Of a DNA stretch of 64,000 nucleotides, positions 13,342 to 23,642 are shown piece after piece. The DNA is from Ulva prolifera (taxonomy: Eukaryota > Chlorophyta > Ulvophyceae > Ulvales > Ulvaceae). Every line of letters starts with the position of its first letter. Positions within the stretch are counted from its first letter, which is position 1. The stretch covers positions 248,001 to 312,000 of the forward strand of contig CM041200.1 of the NCBI GenBank assembly GCA_023078555.1, read 5' to 3'. A model generated the notes under the pieces. It worked only from the letters and a program-made list of their open reading frames with translations, was not told the origin of the DNA and searched no databases. A program made the translations under genes and the position numbers.

Positions 13342-15460
13342 GTCTCACGCATGTGGCTGACGATTGCAGAAAATTAGGCGTCGATCGAGCCAAAGTGCTC
13401 CCCCGTGGCAATTCACATAAGCAGCTTGTACTGCTGGTGACAAGTGAACAAGGCATTTACCTGCAGCGCTTAGCGCTGGCACCATTGTGGTAGTGGATGA
13501 AACGTCCTCTTACGTGTCGGTCAGCGTGTCGAGGTGGCGAGACACCACCTGCGACGAGTGGCTTTAGCGTGAAGACTGCCCCTGGATTTGAGGTTGTCGC
13601 GGCTTTTGTTTACCGCGCCACGTGAGTTCTCGCACCAGCCACCTGCTCCTTCTGTCGATGCAAAACTCTGACTGCTTAGTCGCGACATCCTGTGTCTATT
13701 TGGGTACGTTGTGAGGCACAACAGCTGTAGCAAGTGTCTCTGTAGCACGTGTCTATGTGGACTCGCATGCACGTGTACATAAGCGCCTACCACTCCCTCC
13801 ACAATACCGAAAGATTTCCAATCGCTGTCATGGCCAGGCCACAATCGCAGAAGCCATGCAGGTTTCTACAGTTCGGTTCCGCCGGGCATCCCCTTGCCTG
13901 CAGGTCATGCATGGGCCGGTGTGTTGCAGAACTGACAGGACTGCTGACTATGCGCAAACAAACCCGCACACTGTGTGTCACATCTGCCTGCATGACCCTC
14001 TGTTGTTGTATGGGCTGCCTTCCCATGCCCATATCACTGCCAGCACTCAGACTGTGCTTGAAGCGGTAAGTTGCGGTCAAGGAACAGCCGTGGTCCAGGC
14101 GAGTGTATTTCAGGTAGGAGAATTGGGGACAGCTCGCCCTGCCCTGCCTTTGGCAATGCCAGCAATTTGCAAAACTAGCATATAACTGATGTGACATATG
14201 GCATTGGACCAATCCGCCGCCTACGGCTTGGTCGCTGTGTGCTCTACATGATGGCCCCTCCACTACAATGGGCGGTATAAAAGCTACCCCTTCCTTTTCA
14301 GGAGTGCGTGGCTTCGATTCTGCGTGCGCTTTGGGGAATCGAAACGGCCGTGTGTGACCACCTCGCTTAGCACAAGAGGAGGCCCTGTGAGTTGCGTACG
14401 GTCGTCGGAGGGGGTTTTCCAGCTAGTTCACCCATTCTTCATATGTGGTCCCGTGAAATCGGAGTTGTCAATGTCCTTTCAGGATACGGCTCAAAATTTT
14501 TAAGTTTACTTTGCTTGACTACATTATGTGCCTGAGTCAATGCTACAACAGGTGATCTTCGGACCACCGCCACACACATGTGCAGCTTGGAGGCTCTCTA
14601 AAAGCAAGCCGTTTTGGTAGATTCGCGAAACTCAATTCGGCCTGAACCCAAATCTGCACCAGGGGGCACCGCTGATAATGATCTTTGCGTGCATTCTTTC
14701 GCAGCATCGTATAGGTCATGGCATGCGCGCAAGTGTACCTTTACGGATGTGTTGTGGTCGACGAGAATATCCTTGTTGGTGCGGCCGTCAGGCGCGCTGC
14801 AAATCTCCGCGCGTGACGCACCTGGCATCATGCACTGCTTCACCACAAGTCGACTTTGCCATAGGGCTCAATTCAAGGCGATTGCGGCGTGTATCGCTGC
14901 AGCCGGTGTGTCTCGCTGCGTAATCATTATCGAAGCAGCAAACCTTTCGCGTTGCATACGGCGCATCGCGAAGTGCTTGGCCGTTGGTGAGGCGCGCGTC
15001 TTGGCAAATTAAATCAGTGGCCGTATCACCCCTATAGACACGCGTTTTGCGCCTGCGAGACCAAGCTGGCTCGCAAACTGTGCTACCTCATTCTGCAGAG
15101 TCTCTGAGCTAGCACATTCTGCATTACGTTGCCGACCCATGCTGGCTCGGAAGTGCGGAGCCGTTGCGCGACGGCTGCCGCTGCAGATGGACGCTGGGAC
15201 GTGCTGCATAGCAGCGATTGATGGAGACTAAACGCACATCAACGTGCCACATATTGCTTATCTTCCTCTTGTACTTGGCTCCAGCATTCAGACGATTGCG
15301 GCGCGGTCGCGGAGGCTTGCACATGAGTGGTTAGATGAACTAGTGTCTCCGTGCAGTGCTTCCGAAGCAACACAATCTCGGTACAGAGAGCATGTGTGCA
15401 AGCGGTGTTTGTTGAACTCGTGCAGCAGCTGGAGTGTAGCTCTCCACAGGCCTGTCTAAA
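13342..15460. other. Gene-poor interval, no recognised gene
   Basis: Lies between the VDE start (-) and an intronless gene (+). A + strand frame at about 13.76-14.07 kb ends at a good donor (gcg|gtaagt) and could be an exon. Minus-strand frames at 15209-15009 (ETLQNEVAQFASQLGLAGA) and 14846-14598 could be exons of one gene, but I recognise neither. Nothing is firm. Confidence 0.3.
14273..14281 (+). promoter_or_regulatory. TATA-like box
   Basis: The string ggtataaaag is the clearest TATA-type sequence in this interval. About 35-75 bp downstream is a perfect hairpin-forming pair (ttcgattc ... gaatcgaa). No recognised coding or RNA gene follows, so its role is unknown. Confidence 0.25.
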
Positions 15461-16330
15461 ATGGCGCAGCAGGTTTCTCCAGATTCATCAATAATTGAAA
15501 TGTGTCAGGCATTGAAGTCGCTGGAGAATCTGCGTTCAACTGTCTCTGGCATCAGTAAAGAGGCTGACGAGCGACTCGAGGAAGCCACAGTGCTGTGGCA
15601 GGACCAGCAGCCTGGTCTAGCATACCAAATCCTCGTCAAGGCCATTGATATCTCTCGCTTGGGGATGACCAAGGTCAACGACGTGATTACTGGAGTGCGA
15701 GATGCCATTGAGGGTGGAGTCACATGCTTGGAGGACCAGAAGAGCCAGATCGCGCAGCTCCAACAGGATGTATCGATGCTCAAAGCCAAGATCAGCAAAA
15801 TGTCCGAGCAGATATTCAAGATACAGGCGGGTTTTGATGACAGTGCGAACAAGGCTGCAGCGGCCGAGCAGGCCAAACAAACCGCCGAGCAGGAGGTACT
15901 TCTGGGGCAAGTAGCCTACACGTTCTCCACTGTCTTTTACAAATACGTCTTCCCGGACGACCCTGACACGCTCCAACCGCCATCATTGCGAGATGTCAAG
16001 GCATCATGGGATGGAGGGGAACTGACTGATGTGCAGAAGCAGCGACTGCGCAACGTCATGAGCAAGGCTGGGCTATGGCAGGACGGGGCGCTGACCAGTA
16101 AGCTCATGGTGCAAGCTGACCTTGTATTGCGGAAAGTGCGCAACCAACCCGCTCACGGGAAATGGCCAGTTGCAAAGAAAGTGACATCCAAGCAGCTCAA
16201 GGAGTGGGCCCACAAGTACTTGGAGACAAAGCAGGTACCAGCAGTGTTGCAGTACATTGATGCATTGTCCAAGCTTTCCAAGGATGGCTGCCCGCTGAAC
16301 TTTGATGTGCAAAGCTTGCCCCAAGTGTAA
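15461..16330 (+). CDS. Intronless hypothetical protein with coiled coil, 289 aa
   Basis: Single open frame from ATG (15461) to TAA in a window where most genes have introns. Residues about 15-60 and 75-145 are charged and helical (LEDQKSQIAQLQQDVSMLKAKISKM, shown here only as a guide in part: QDVSMLKAKISKM), then an Ala/Glu-rich helix. The C-terminal half (GQVAYTFSTVFYKYVFPDD ... DVQKQRLRNVMSKAGLW) looks globular. There is no signal peptide or membrane segment. I recognise no family. Lack of introns could mean a retrocopy, a transferred gene or a recent gene. The long uninterrupted frame and consistent codon use make coding likely. Confidence 0.6.
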   Translation: MAQQVSPDSSIIEMCQALKSLENLRSTVSGISKEADERLEEATVLWQDQQPGLAYQILVKAIDISRLGMTKVNDVITGVRDAIEGGVTCLEDQKSQIAQLQQDVSMLKAKISKMSEQIFKIQAGFDDSANKAAAAEQAKQTAEQEVLLGQVAYTFSTVFYKYVFPDDPDTLQPPSLRDVKASWDGGELTDVQKQRLRNVMSKAGLWQDGALTSKLMVQADLVLRKVRNQPAHGKWPVAKKVTSKQLKEWAHKYLETKQVPAVLQYIDALSKLSKDGCPLNFDVQSLPQV

Positions 16331-17550
16331 AAAGATATAACTCGTGTATCGTTGCCTGCCGTGCTCGCGTACTCTAGAGCACAGCTAGTGGACCAGTGAC
16401 TTCGCACGGCTCAAAATGACTTTGTACGGGCGGAAAGACACTGATTTCTTGCTCGGCCTGCGATAAAGTGGTCCAAAGTTCGAATCTTGAGGTGCAGTCT
16501 TTTGCACGAGGTCCGCAATGCAATAACGTGTTCTTATAGGTAATGTCGACATGTGTTGGGACACCTTGACATCACCGACATTTTGTGACAGGTTCACGGG
16601 GTGGCTATGGCACAGGTGGCGTGTACTGGGGAGGACAACGTCCCCGGGATTCCCCGGGTGCAGGTGGTTTGCTGAGGCCGAAGACCGCTGCTGCTATCTT
16701 CGCAGGCCTGATCGGCATTAGTGCCTCAAGGACACCCACAGCAGGGAATTGTTCTCCTGTCTGCAGGGTCGGGCCTCAGAAGGGAGATGTTTGCCACAAT
16801 GGCATGATGTGCAAATTTTTCGCCCTGTTAGCGGACAATCATACTCCATATGTCTTGGTTCTGGGTGATACGGTTGATGCAACTGCAGAAGTGTACCGGA
16901 GTGACACTATAGGTTGGTTTTGCAGTTACCGCACAGGGCTTGTGTACAACAGCCACTACCAAAGGGCAAATAGGTGATGGTCCCATAGAAGGGTGAGACA
17001 CACAGGAGGATCAATAAAGTTTGGCATTGGGCCTATCCCAGAGTGGCAGCGGCCCCAGCATTTGGGAGGGCTGATGAAGCACCCATACGTTGTGCATATG
17101 CATGTGAGCCATCGACCAGAAAGCATTTGCCACAAGACCCGCACAGGGCCGTGCGAGCATCCCGGGAGCAATGATACACGTTAGGTGCCATGCAGAGGGA
17201 CTGCCCGTGGGGCAGGGGTCCGGGATGTCTGACTCACCGCAGCAGCTCCGCCCACCCCCGTGGCGACACTGGAGACGAAGCCCCCCACCAGCCGGGTACA
17301 GTCACCTTGCATCTGCGTCTGAGCTGGGCCAGCACTATTTAGCGCCAGGGCAGGGTCAAGCAGGTCCAGCCCTGCGACACAACCCCCCTCGTCTGAAGAT
17401 GCTCAGTGGACCGTAGACATGGCCAACGGGGCATCGCGCACAATGAGCAGAAGATTGACATGGCAGAGATTAGCGCTTGTTGCATCCGGCCATCCCAGAG
17501 GGGGCATGCGCGGGCCATGCAGCAGCAGGTGCTCTGTCAAGCAGCGGTGG
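16331..17550. other. Intergenic region with possible unplaced exons
   Basis: A + strand frame at about 16.59-16.73 kb (GGYGTGGVYWGGQRP ... AAAIFAGLIGIS) follows a cag acceptor. A minus-strand frame at about 17.23-17.40 kb (GLDLLDPALALNSAGPAQ) ends at a good donor (GCG|gtgagt). Both look exon-like, but I could not join either into a gene. They may be remnants of a gene disrupted by the chromovirus to the right. Confidence 0.25.
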
Positions 17551-18344
17551 TGTTGTAATTGCCAAGTCTGTCTGCTCGGAAGCACACATATTCCAGATAT
17601 GCAGGCACCGATTGTGGATACATGTATATGTATCTTAGGCTAGTGCCTTGCTAAAATGAGACATCCAAAAGTATCCCAAAGAATAACTCAGAGTGCAAGC
17701 ATGTACCACGTCAGAGCTGTGCACATGAGCTGCATACATACAACTACATGTGCATAATTCCACATGCCCATAAAGTGCCACCAGCATTCCTCAACATGTA
17801 TAATCTCATATGACTATGCCATGTGTCATGCCACCTTATGCCTCAGCCTTCTGGCAGTGCGAAGTGCCAGCGCAGTGTGTGCCCCATCATGCATGCGTCG
17901 CATGCATACCCCTAGACGGCGCTTGCGCACGCCAAGGGTGCAGCGTCAATGACCATGCCATCCAGTCTACGTTTGTGTCTCCATGCAGCACCATCATGAT
18001 GTATTGGATTGACAGAGGATGATACGTACCAAATCCCAATGCCCGCAGAAGATCGCCAGATCTCGCGGGATGCTGCACCATGATCCGTACAGAGATCAAC
18101 GAGCAGCGCGATTCCATAGTTCCCCAGAGCTATCAGTAGCGAGGACAACACAAAGCAGGGATGGGCCTGGCCACATATATTCCAAGTGTTTTGTTGTGAT
18201 CGACACAATTACCTTTGGTCGATTGGGGCGCTTCTGTTCCAGTCATTCCATCGTGTGCTGCATTGTTACCCCTGTCGTTCTCTCTTGTCGTTTCTGTACG
18301 CTCGCTAGGGTGCCCAGCTCCCTGCGCTACCCGACCAGTCAACA
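17551..18344 (+). repeat. Probable 5' LTR of the chromovirus
   Basis: Starts TGTTGTAATTGCC. Its first 71 bp match the 3' LTR start at 24747 with only three or so differences. It ends ...CAACA just before a primer-binding-like sequence. The 3' LTR is cut off at 71 bp by a copia insertion, so the remaining 720 bp cannot be verified from this window. An antisense exon-like frame lies inside it (see findings). Alternatively, 17551-17621 is an isolated LTR fragment. Confidence 0.45.
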
Positions 18345-18356
18345 GGTATCGGTGAG
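18345..18356 (+). promoter_or_regulatory. Primer-binding site of the chromovirus
   Basis: GGTATCGGTGAG directly after ...CAACA resembles the TGGTATCGGTGA primer site of the copia elements in the same window. Both resemble the complement of an initiator Met-tRNA 3' end (TGGTATC...). Confidence 0.45.
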
Positions 18357-18367
18357 ACTTCTCTGCC

Positions 18368-20163
18368 ATGGCCGATCCTAGCGAGTATAGTCAGTTTTAT
18401 GCGTCTGTCGTTCAGCCTCCAGATGACGATGGCGTACCTCCCGACCTCATCCAACTGTCAGGCTTCGACGCTTTGCAAGCAGCAGAGCGCGAGGCAATCC
18501 GCCTGGCCATATCCCTGCTGTTGACACTTACGAAGGCTTTCTTCGAAGCGACTCGGCGCTCGTCTGTCGAGGTGCTGAAGTCATACGGCCAGGCTTCCCG
18601 CACCCTGCTCCAGATGCTCGTCCAAAGCACCACCGACCAGACGCCCCCTCCATTCGAAGCTCTTCGACGAAGGTCCCACTTGAATGGCGATCAAGTGCGC
18701 GAGCAGCTACGAGCAGCCACTGCGATAACCTGCGCCTCAAACTGGGGTCCACCTGTGGCCTGCTTGCGCGATCTTCTCTCCGTCAGCGCGATGGCCTTCT
18801 ACACCTGGACTGGCGGGGCATTCGCTGCCACCATTCTGGACTTCGTATACCGTAGTAAACGTAAAGAGTCGTTGATGTCCGTCCCAAAAAAGATGAAAAC
18901 GACGAAATTTTCGTTTTGTCCCGTCCTGCGGACGGCAGAACGACGAACTGGGAATGTAATGATTTGTGGTGTCCCGGGGTCCTCGTCGCTGGCGCGACGA
19001 GTCACGAAACAATGAAATCTATCCTGTCCCGGTGGATGCCAGTACAACGACAGCTAATCGTTCTTTACGGCTGCCTTCGTAGCGACTTGTCTGGCATCAT
19101 TCTCGTCGAAAGGTTTGTAGAAAGCTGTGATCGTACGTTTTTGCACCTTTCTTACAGGCTCGTCGTGAACTTTCATGTCAACACAACCGGATGACTCGCT
19201 CATAGTGACTGCTCAAACGCTACTCAACAACAAAATTGGGTTACCTCGCGGCGGTGTAACGAGCGACCAACAAATGATTCCTGGTGTCCCGTCCGGCAGA
19301 GCTGGCAGCTGACGAGCTGTCAACAAACGATTTGACTGTCTGTCCCTGTCGCCACCAAAACGACGGCTCCAAAATAGCTGAAATTTTTTTCCGCGTCCCG
19401 TCCCTGCGGGGCTGGCAACGACTCTTTACGTTTACTACGGTATTCCTTCTCTACAGATGATGTTGTCTGGGCAACCGTATGGCTACAGTGTCCTGTGGAC
19501 CACTCCCACCTGGACTTCCCTGCCTTCGCCCTGCGCGTCACGTCGCATCGCGCACGAAGCACCGGCTCCAGCCCCGCGGCCATGGTGTCGCAGCTTGCCA
19601 CCCTCGCCGTCAGCGCCATTGAGCCGATCGTACGGTCCATGTGCACAGCAGCGTCTATCCTACCTGGGACTACAGCGAACTACTTCGAGGAGCAGCTGTT
19701 CCGCGCGACATCCGCGCAGGTAGCAGCAGCGCCCGCGTTGCAGTACGCCGGCATCGTGCGATCGAACCTGGTACTGTCATCCCTGCCTCACGCGTCGAGC
19801 CTGCCATTGTACACCCCGAACTTCACGGACGACTCGAGTGCAACCTGGTTTAGGTCTGCTGATTATTTCTTCGCATCCATACATTTTCCTTTGTCTGATG
19901 CGGTTCGCGGCGATGCATCCGCTGAGCGAAAGTGGCATCACTACGTGTGCGAAGTTTTGAACAACCGCGTCTTATGCATGAAACTATCTGAGGCCCAGGT
20001 GATCAAACATTTGTCCAAGGGTTTCACTCGTGATGCCATGCACTACCAGGTTGCCACAGAAAAAGCCATGTCTCCTGAGCGCACTGTTCGTGAATGGCTG
20101 GATGCCATCCGTGACTGTTTCTTCACCAACGGGCAATTCAGAATGCATATTGAGGGAGCCTGA
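18368..20163 (+). pseudogene. Chromovirus gag, interrupted by a 591-bp inverted-repeat element
   Basis: The frame opens at ATG 18368 (MADPSEYSQFYASVV) and runs to 18849. It resumes in the correct frame after 19442 and ends TGA at 20161-20163. Removing the inserted element plus one TA copy (593 bp) joins the two parts without a stop. The second half contains FTDDSSATWFRSADYFFASI and REWLDAIRDCFFTNGQFR, a capsid-like layout. I call it gag from its position upstream of RT. The link to pol is lost in a deletion just after its stop. Confidence 0.7.
18850..19440. mobile_element. 591-bp inverted-repeat element with TA target duplication (Tc1/mariner-like MITE)
   Basis: The ends are perfect inverted repeats of 25 bp (starting CCGTAGTAAACGTAAAG at 18850; its complement ends at 19440). 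Each side carries TA (18848-18849 and 19441-19442), as expected for Tc1/mariner-type insertion. Inside there is no long transposase frame, so it would be non-autonomous. It sits within the chromovirus gag frame and shifts it. Confidence 0.8.
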
Positions 20164-20289
20164 AGCAAATACTGTGCTGGAAAAGCCTCCAACTTCAATG
20201 ATTTGGTGCATCATGTCCGCATATATTACCAATTGATCTTTCTCGATTATGTGGACTTGCATGGCAAAATGTCCCTGCAAGATTTTGCA

Positions 20290-21078
20290 TCAATCTTGAC
20301 CGTGTGTTGACTAGGCTGCATGAACACAACTTTTTCTGCAATGCTGTCAAATGCCAATTTGCCATGCAAGAAGTCAAATACTTGGGCCATATTGTTACAG
20401 CAGATACCGTGAAACCAGACCCACACAAGTTTTCAGTGTTGCAACAATGGCCTGAGGCTGACTTAAAATTGTCAACCAATACCATCCGATCATTCTTGGG
20501 TCTTGCTGGCTATTTTCGCAGATTCATCCCGAAATTTCCCACCCTTGCTGCCCCACTGCTCGAGCGCATGAAAGCCAAAGGCAAGAGCGCATGGACTGAA
20601 CAATGCACTCGAGCTTTCAATGACATCAAACATGCTCTGATCAATGCCACAGGCCTGCGCCATCCCAATCTCAACCAGCCCTTCCATGTATACACAGATG
20701 CCAGTGATTATGCCTATGGAGCTGTCTTGATGCAAGACCATGAAGCAGCTCTGCACCCCATTGCATGGGTAGGCCGAAAAATGAATTCCTCTGAAGTCCA
20801 CCATGCCACTTTTGAAAAAGAGCTGGGCGCGATTGTTTTTGCTGCACGCCAATGGCGTTGCTATCTGGCAAATGGCCACCCCGTGTATGTCCCACTCTGA
20901 CCATAATCCGCTGAGGTACTTGCAGACCCAACAACGCTTGAATAACAAGCAAGCGTGTTGGGTAGAGACGCTGTCCCGCATCAACTGGCACATCATGTAC
21001 GTGCCTGGTGACAACAACGTGGTGGCCGACGCAGTGTCTCGTGCCACACACCTGCCTTCCATGACAGTAACTGCATGA
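20290..21078 (+). pseudogene. Chromovirus pol: end of reverse transcriptase and RNase H
   Basis: From about 20290: LTRLHEHNFFCNAVKCQFA, VKYLGHIVT (RT thumb), TIRSFLGLAGYFRRFIPKF (connection), then RNase H with YTDASDYAYGAVLMQ and FEKELGAIVFA. A frameshift near 20890 breaks the frame (...GHPVYVPL stop); it resumes as SDHNPLRYLQTQQRLNNKQ ... VPGDNNVVADAVSR and stops at 21078. The catalytic RT palm is missing upstream. Confidence 0.85.
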
Positions 21079-21900
21079 TGACCATCCCATTTCCTGTGCC
21101 TCTCGTGCGGGCAATGCCATTCCAGTGCAAGTTTCTTATGCATTTCCGGCTGTAAGTCTGACCACGGCTATAGCGCGCAGATGCCACTCTTCCCCATCCC
21201 CGGATCCAAGCGGATACGAGCTTCCAATCGCCAGCACTGGATCAACGGCCATATCATCTGGCCTGTCGCCGATGAATCAGGCCATCCCATACCACCAGAC
21301 GTTGCCAACAATCTCTCCCCAGCCCTGCGACTACTCCCGGCTACGGGAGAAGTTCGGTTCACCCCCGCCCGGCCTGTCCCCACCCATGCCAGACCTGCGT
21401 TCCCAGTCGCAATTTCCCCCTCTGTCCCAGCCGTAGGACCCACGGCGGCCCATGCAGCCGCCGCCACCAGTGATTTCCATCAGCTCGGGGTCCAGCCCCC
21501 GCATGGGCGAGCAGCTGGAGTCTCAGCGGTCGCCGGTGTTGATGCCAACGGGATCTCCGCCAGCGTTGCCACCGCCCCCATCCCCACTTCCCCGCCGGCC
21601 CATGCCAACGCCGACCCGCCGCCGTTCTGCGCGACCACTCCTGGTTGCCTCCGCACCCCATCTCCAATGTCAGACATTGACTTCACGCCTACAGCGGAGG
21701 AGGCCGAATTCCTCGGCCTCACCCCTCCACCAACAGCCCGCACATGAGGACGACGCAGCGACCGCGCAGCCCGATGCTTCCGCGGTGGACTGGGTCGACC
21801 AGGAGGACCTGGTGTGTGACGGCCGCGCAGTCGACGCACAGCGTGTGGGTACGCACTCACAAGCAGAGCTTCTTCTGAAACAATCCAACAGATACTTAAC
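21079..21900 (+). pseudogene. Chromovirus Pro-rich linker between RNase H and integrase
   Basis: Frames here are rich in Pro, Ser and Ala (PPPPVISISSGSS, PPALPPPPSPLPRRP) in two overlapping registers separated by stops. I read this as a low-complexity linker that has lost its frame. I see no known domain. Confidence 0.45.
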
Positions 21901-23642
21901 TCTAGATCTGCATGCGGACGACTTCTGGCAGCGCTTGCGTAGCGGCTATGCACATGATTCTGATTTTGCCGAGCCACCTGCATCATACCATTACGACCCT
22001 AAGCACCAGATTTATCTGCACAAGAACAAGATTGTTGTCCCTGATCATGATCACTTGCGCCGGCAAATTCTGTTGTGGCATCACGTACACCCCTGGCATG
22101 CACACATGGGGCGGCCCCCGGCGACCGGGCGGCCATGATGGGCGGCCTCAGGCAGCAGTGTGTTGGGTTTGGCCCTGTCGTACGGCGGCGGGCGTTGTGG
22201 TGCTGGTGGTTGTGATGTTGTGTGTCGGCCGTGGGGTTTGTGCGTGCGCGTGTGTGGGTTTGGGTTTGTGGGTGTGTGGGTCTGTGCGTGTGTGCGCTGG
22301 TGTGTGGGTGTGTGCTTGGCGGTCTGCGGATCTGTGTCGCTTGTTGCGCCGGTGATGGGTGAGATGTTCGTGGGTGTCTTGGTGTTTGCTTCGTCTGCTT
22401 GCTCCTTTCGCGGTGCTGCCCGACTTGCTGCCTTTGTCCTTGTAACACACATGGGTGTCTCTCGCACAGCATCATTGATCACAGACTCATTTTACTGGCC
22501 AGATATACACAATGATGTCAAGAAATTTGTGTCACAATGCCATAGCTGTCAGACCATGAAGTCCCCGTCGGAGCGGGAGGCAGTAATGTCCCCACTACCT
22601 ATACCTTCTGCATGCTGGCGTGTCGTGAGTGTAGACATGATCACGCAGCTGCCTAACTCCACGTCGGGTCACAATTGCATTGTTGTGTTTGTTGATCAAT
22701 TCAGTAAGATGGTAAGATAGATCCCCACAGTGTCTACTCTGAATGGTCCCAGATTCGCTGCATTGTTTTTCCAGCACATATACCCCCATTATGGCCTGCC
22801 ACTTGGCATTTGTAGTGACCACGGTACGCAGTGGAACAATAAAATTTTCACATCCCTTTGTGATCACCTAGGCATAACATTGCAGCTGACACTCTCCTAC
22901 CATCCTAGAGCCAATGGGCAAGTTGAGCGGTATAATCGCGTTGTGGAAGAAGCTGTTCGGCATTTCATCGGTCCTGCACATGATGATTGGGATGCATTCC
23001 TGCCCCATATCGAGTTCAGCATGAATAGCTCCAAGTCGGCAACCACGGGCTGCACGCCGTTCTCATTGAACCGTATCACTCCGCCACTGTCACCCACAGC
23101 CCTTGCGTTCAAATTGCCACAGCATCAGCAACCAGCTCCAGCCGTGATGCACCGCATGTACTACTTCCTAGCAAAGCAAGCTCTGGTAGAGGCCAAGCAG
23201 TCAATGTGGTCGGATTTCAACAAGAAATCTGCTTGGCCAACCTTTTCTGTGGGTGACTTGGTCCTGCTATCTATACGTAAGGTTGCTCTGCATCATCCAT
23301 CTCTCCGAAAGAAGTTGACTCCGCGCTGGTTGGGTCCCTGTAAAATTCTGGAAGTAGTGGGCCGGGCCACTGCCCGTATATCATTGCCGACCACGCTGCA
23401 GCGCCTAGGTCTACATGATGTCTTTCACTTCTCTGTGCTGAAACCTTACAATGAGTCCTTCGATGCTGCATGCGCCACCAGCCCTGAAGCTGCCAAGTCA
23501 TCGGCCAATGTGGACACGACCACTTATGAAATTAAATGTGTAGTCAATTACATGCAGTCGTGGCATCGCGATGACGACATCTCCATCGCGTGCCCTCACT
23601 ACCTGGTGCGCTGGGTTGGCTACGATGCATCTCATGACTCTC
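21901..23642 (+). pseudogene. Chromovirus integrase with truncated chromodomain
   Basis: The zinc-binding H2C2 part starts YHYDPKHQIYLHKNKIVVPD and continues WHHVHPWHAHMG. It is split by a 335-bp insertion, then continues VSRTASLITDSFYWPDI ... QCHSCQ. The catalytic core has VVSVDMITQLP, ICSDHGTQW and YHPRANGQVERYNR (D, D, E). A stop (TAG 22718-22720) interrupts it. The C-terminal part ends with KCVVNYMQSWHRDDDI ... HYLVRWVGYD, the first half of a chromodomain, followed by a frameshift at about 23640. Confidence 0.85.
22111..22445 (+). mobile_element. 335-bp 5'-truncated non-LTR retrotransposon fragment
   Basis: Very G/T-rich insert (gtgtgtgggtttggg...) flanked by a 10-bp direct repeat CACACATGGG at 22101-22110 and 22446-22455. 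Insert plus one repeat copy is 345 bp, a multiple of three, and removing it rebuilds the integrase zinc finger (HAHMG|VSRTAS). Its 3' end, ctttgtccttgtaa, resembles the 3' end of a second short insert at 44693. A variable-length target duplication and a shared 3' end suggest LINE retrotransposition. Confidence 0.65.

Noticed and set aside
14498..14510. Sm-site-like aatttttaag downstream of a TATA-like box, possible snRNA gene
   Set aside because: The sequence between does not match U1, U2, U4, U5 or U6 signatures that I know.
16470..16490. tRNA gene suggested by gttcgaatc (B-box-like)
   Set aside because: No matching A box at the right distance and no cloverleaf could be drawn.
22081..22482. 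Thr/His-rich minus-strand frames (THTHTP... repeats)
   Set aside because: They are by-products of the G/T-rich LINE-like insert read backwards and have no domain.
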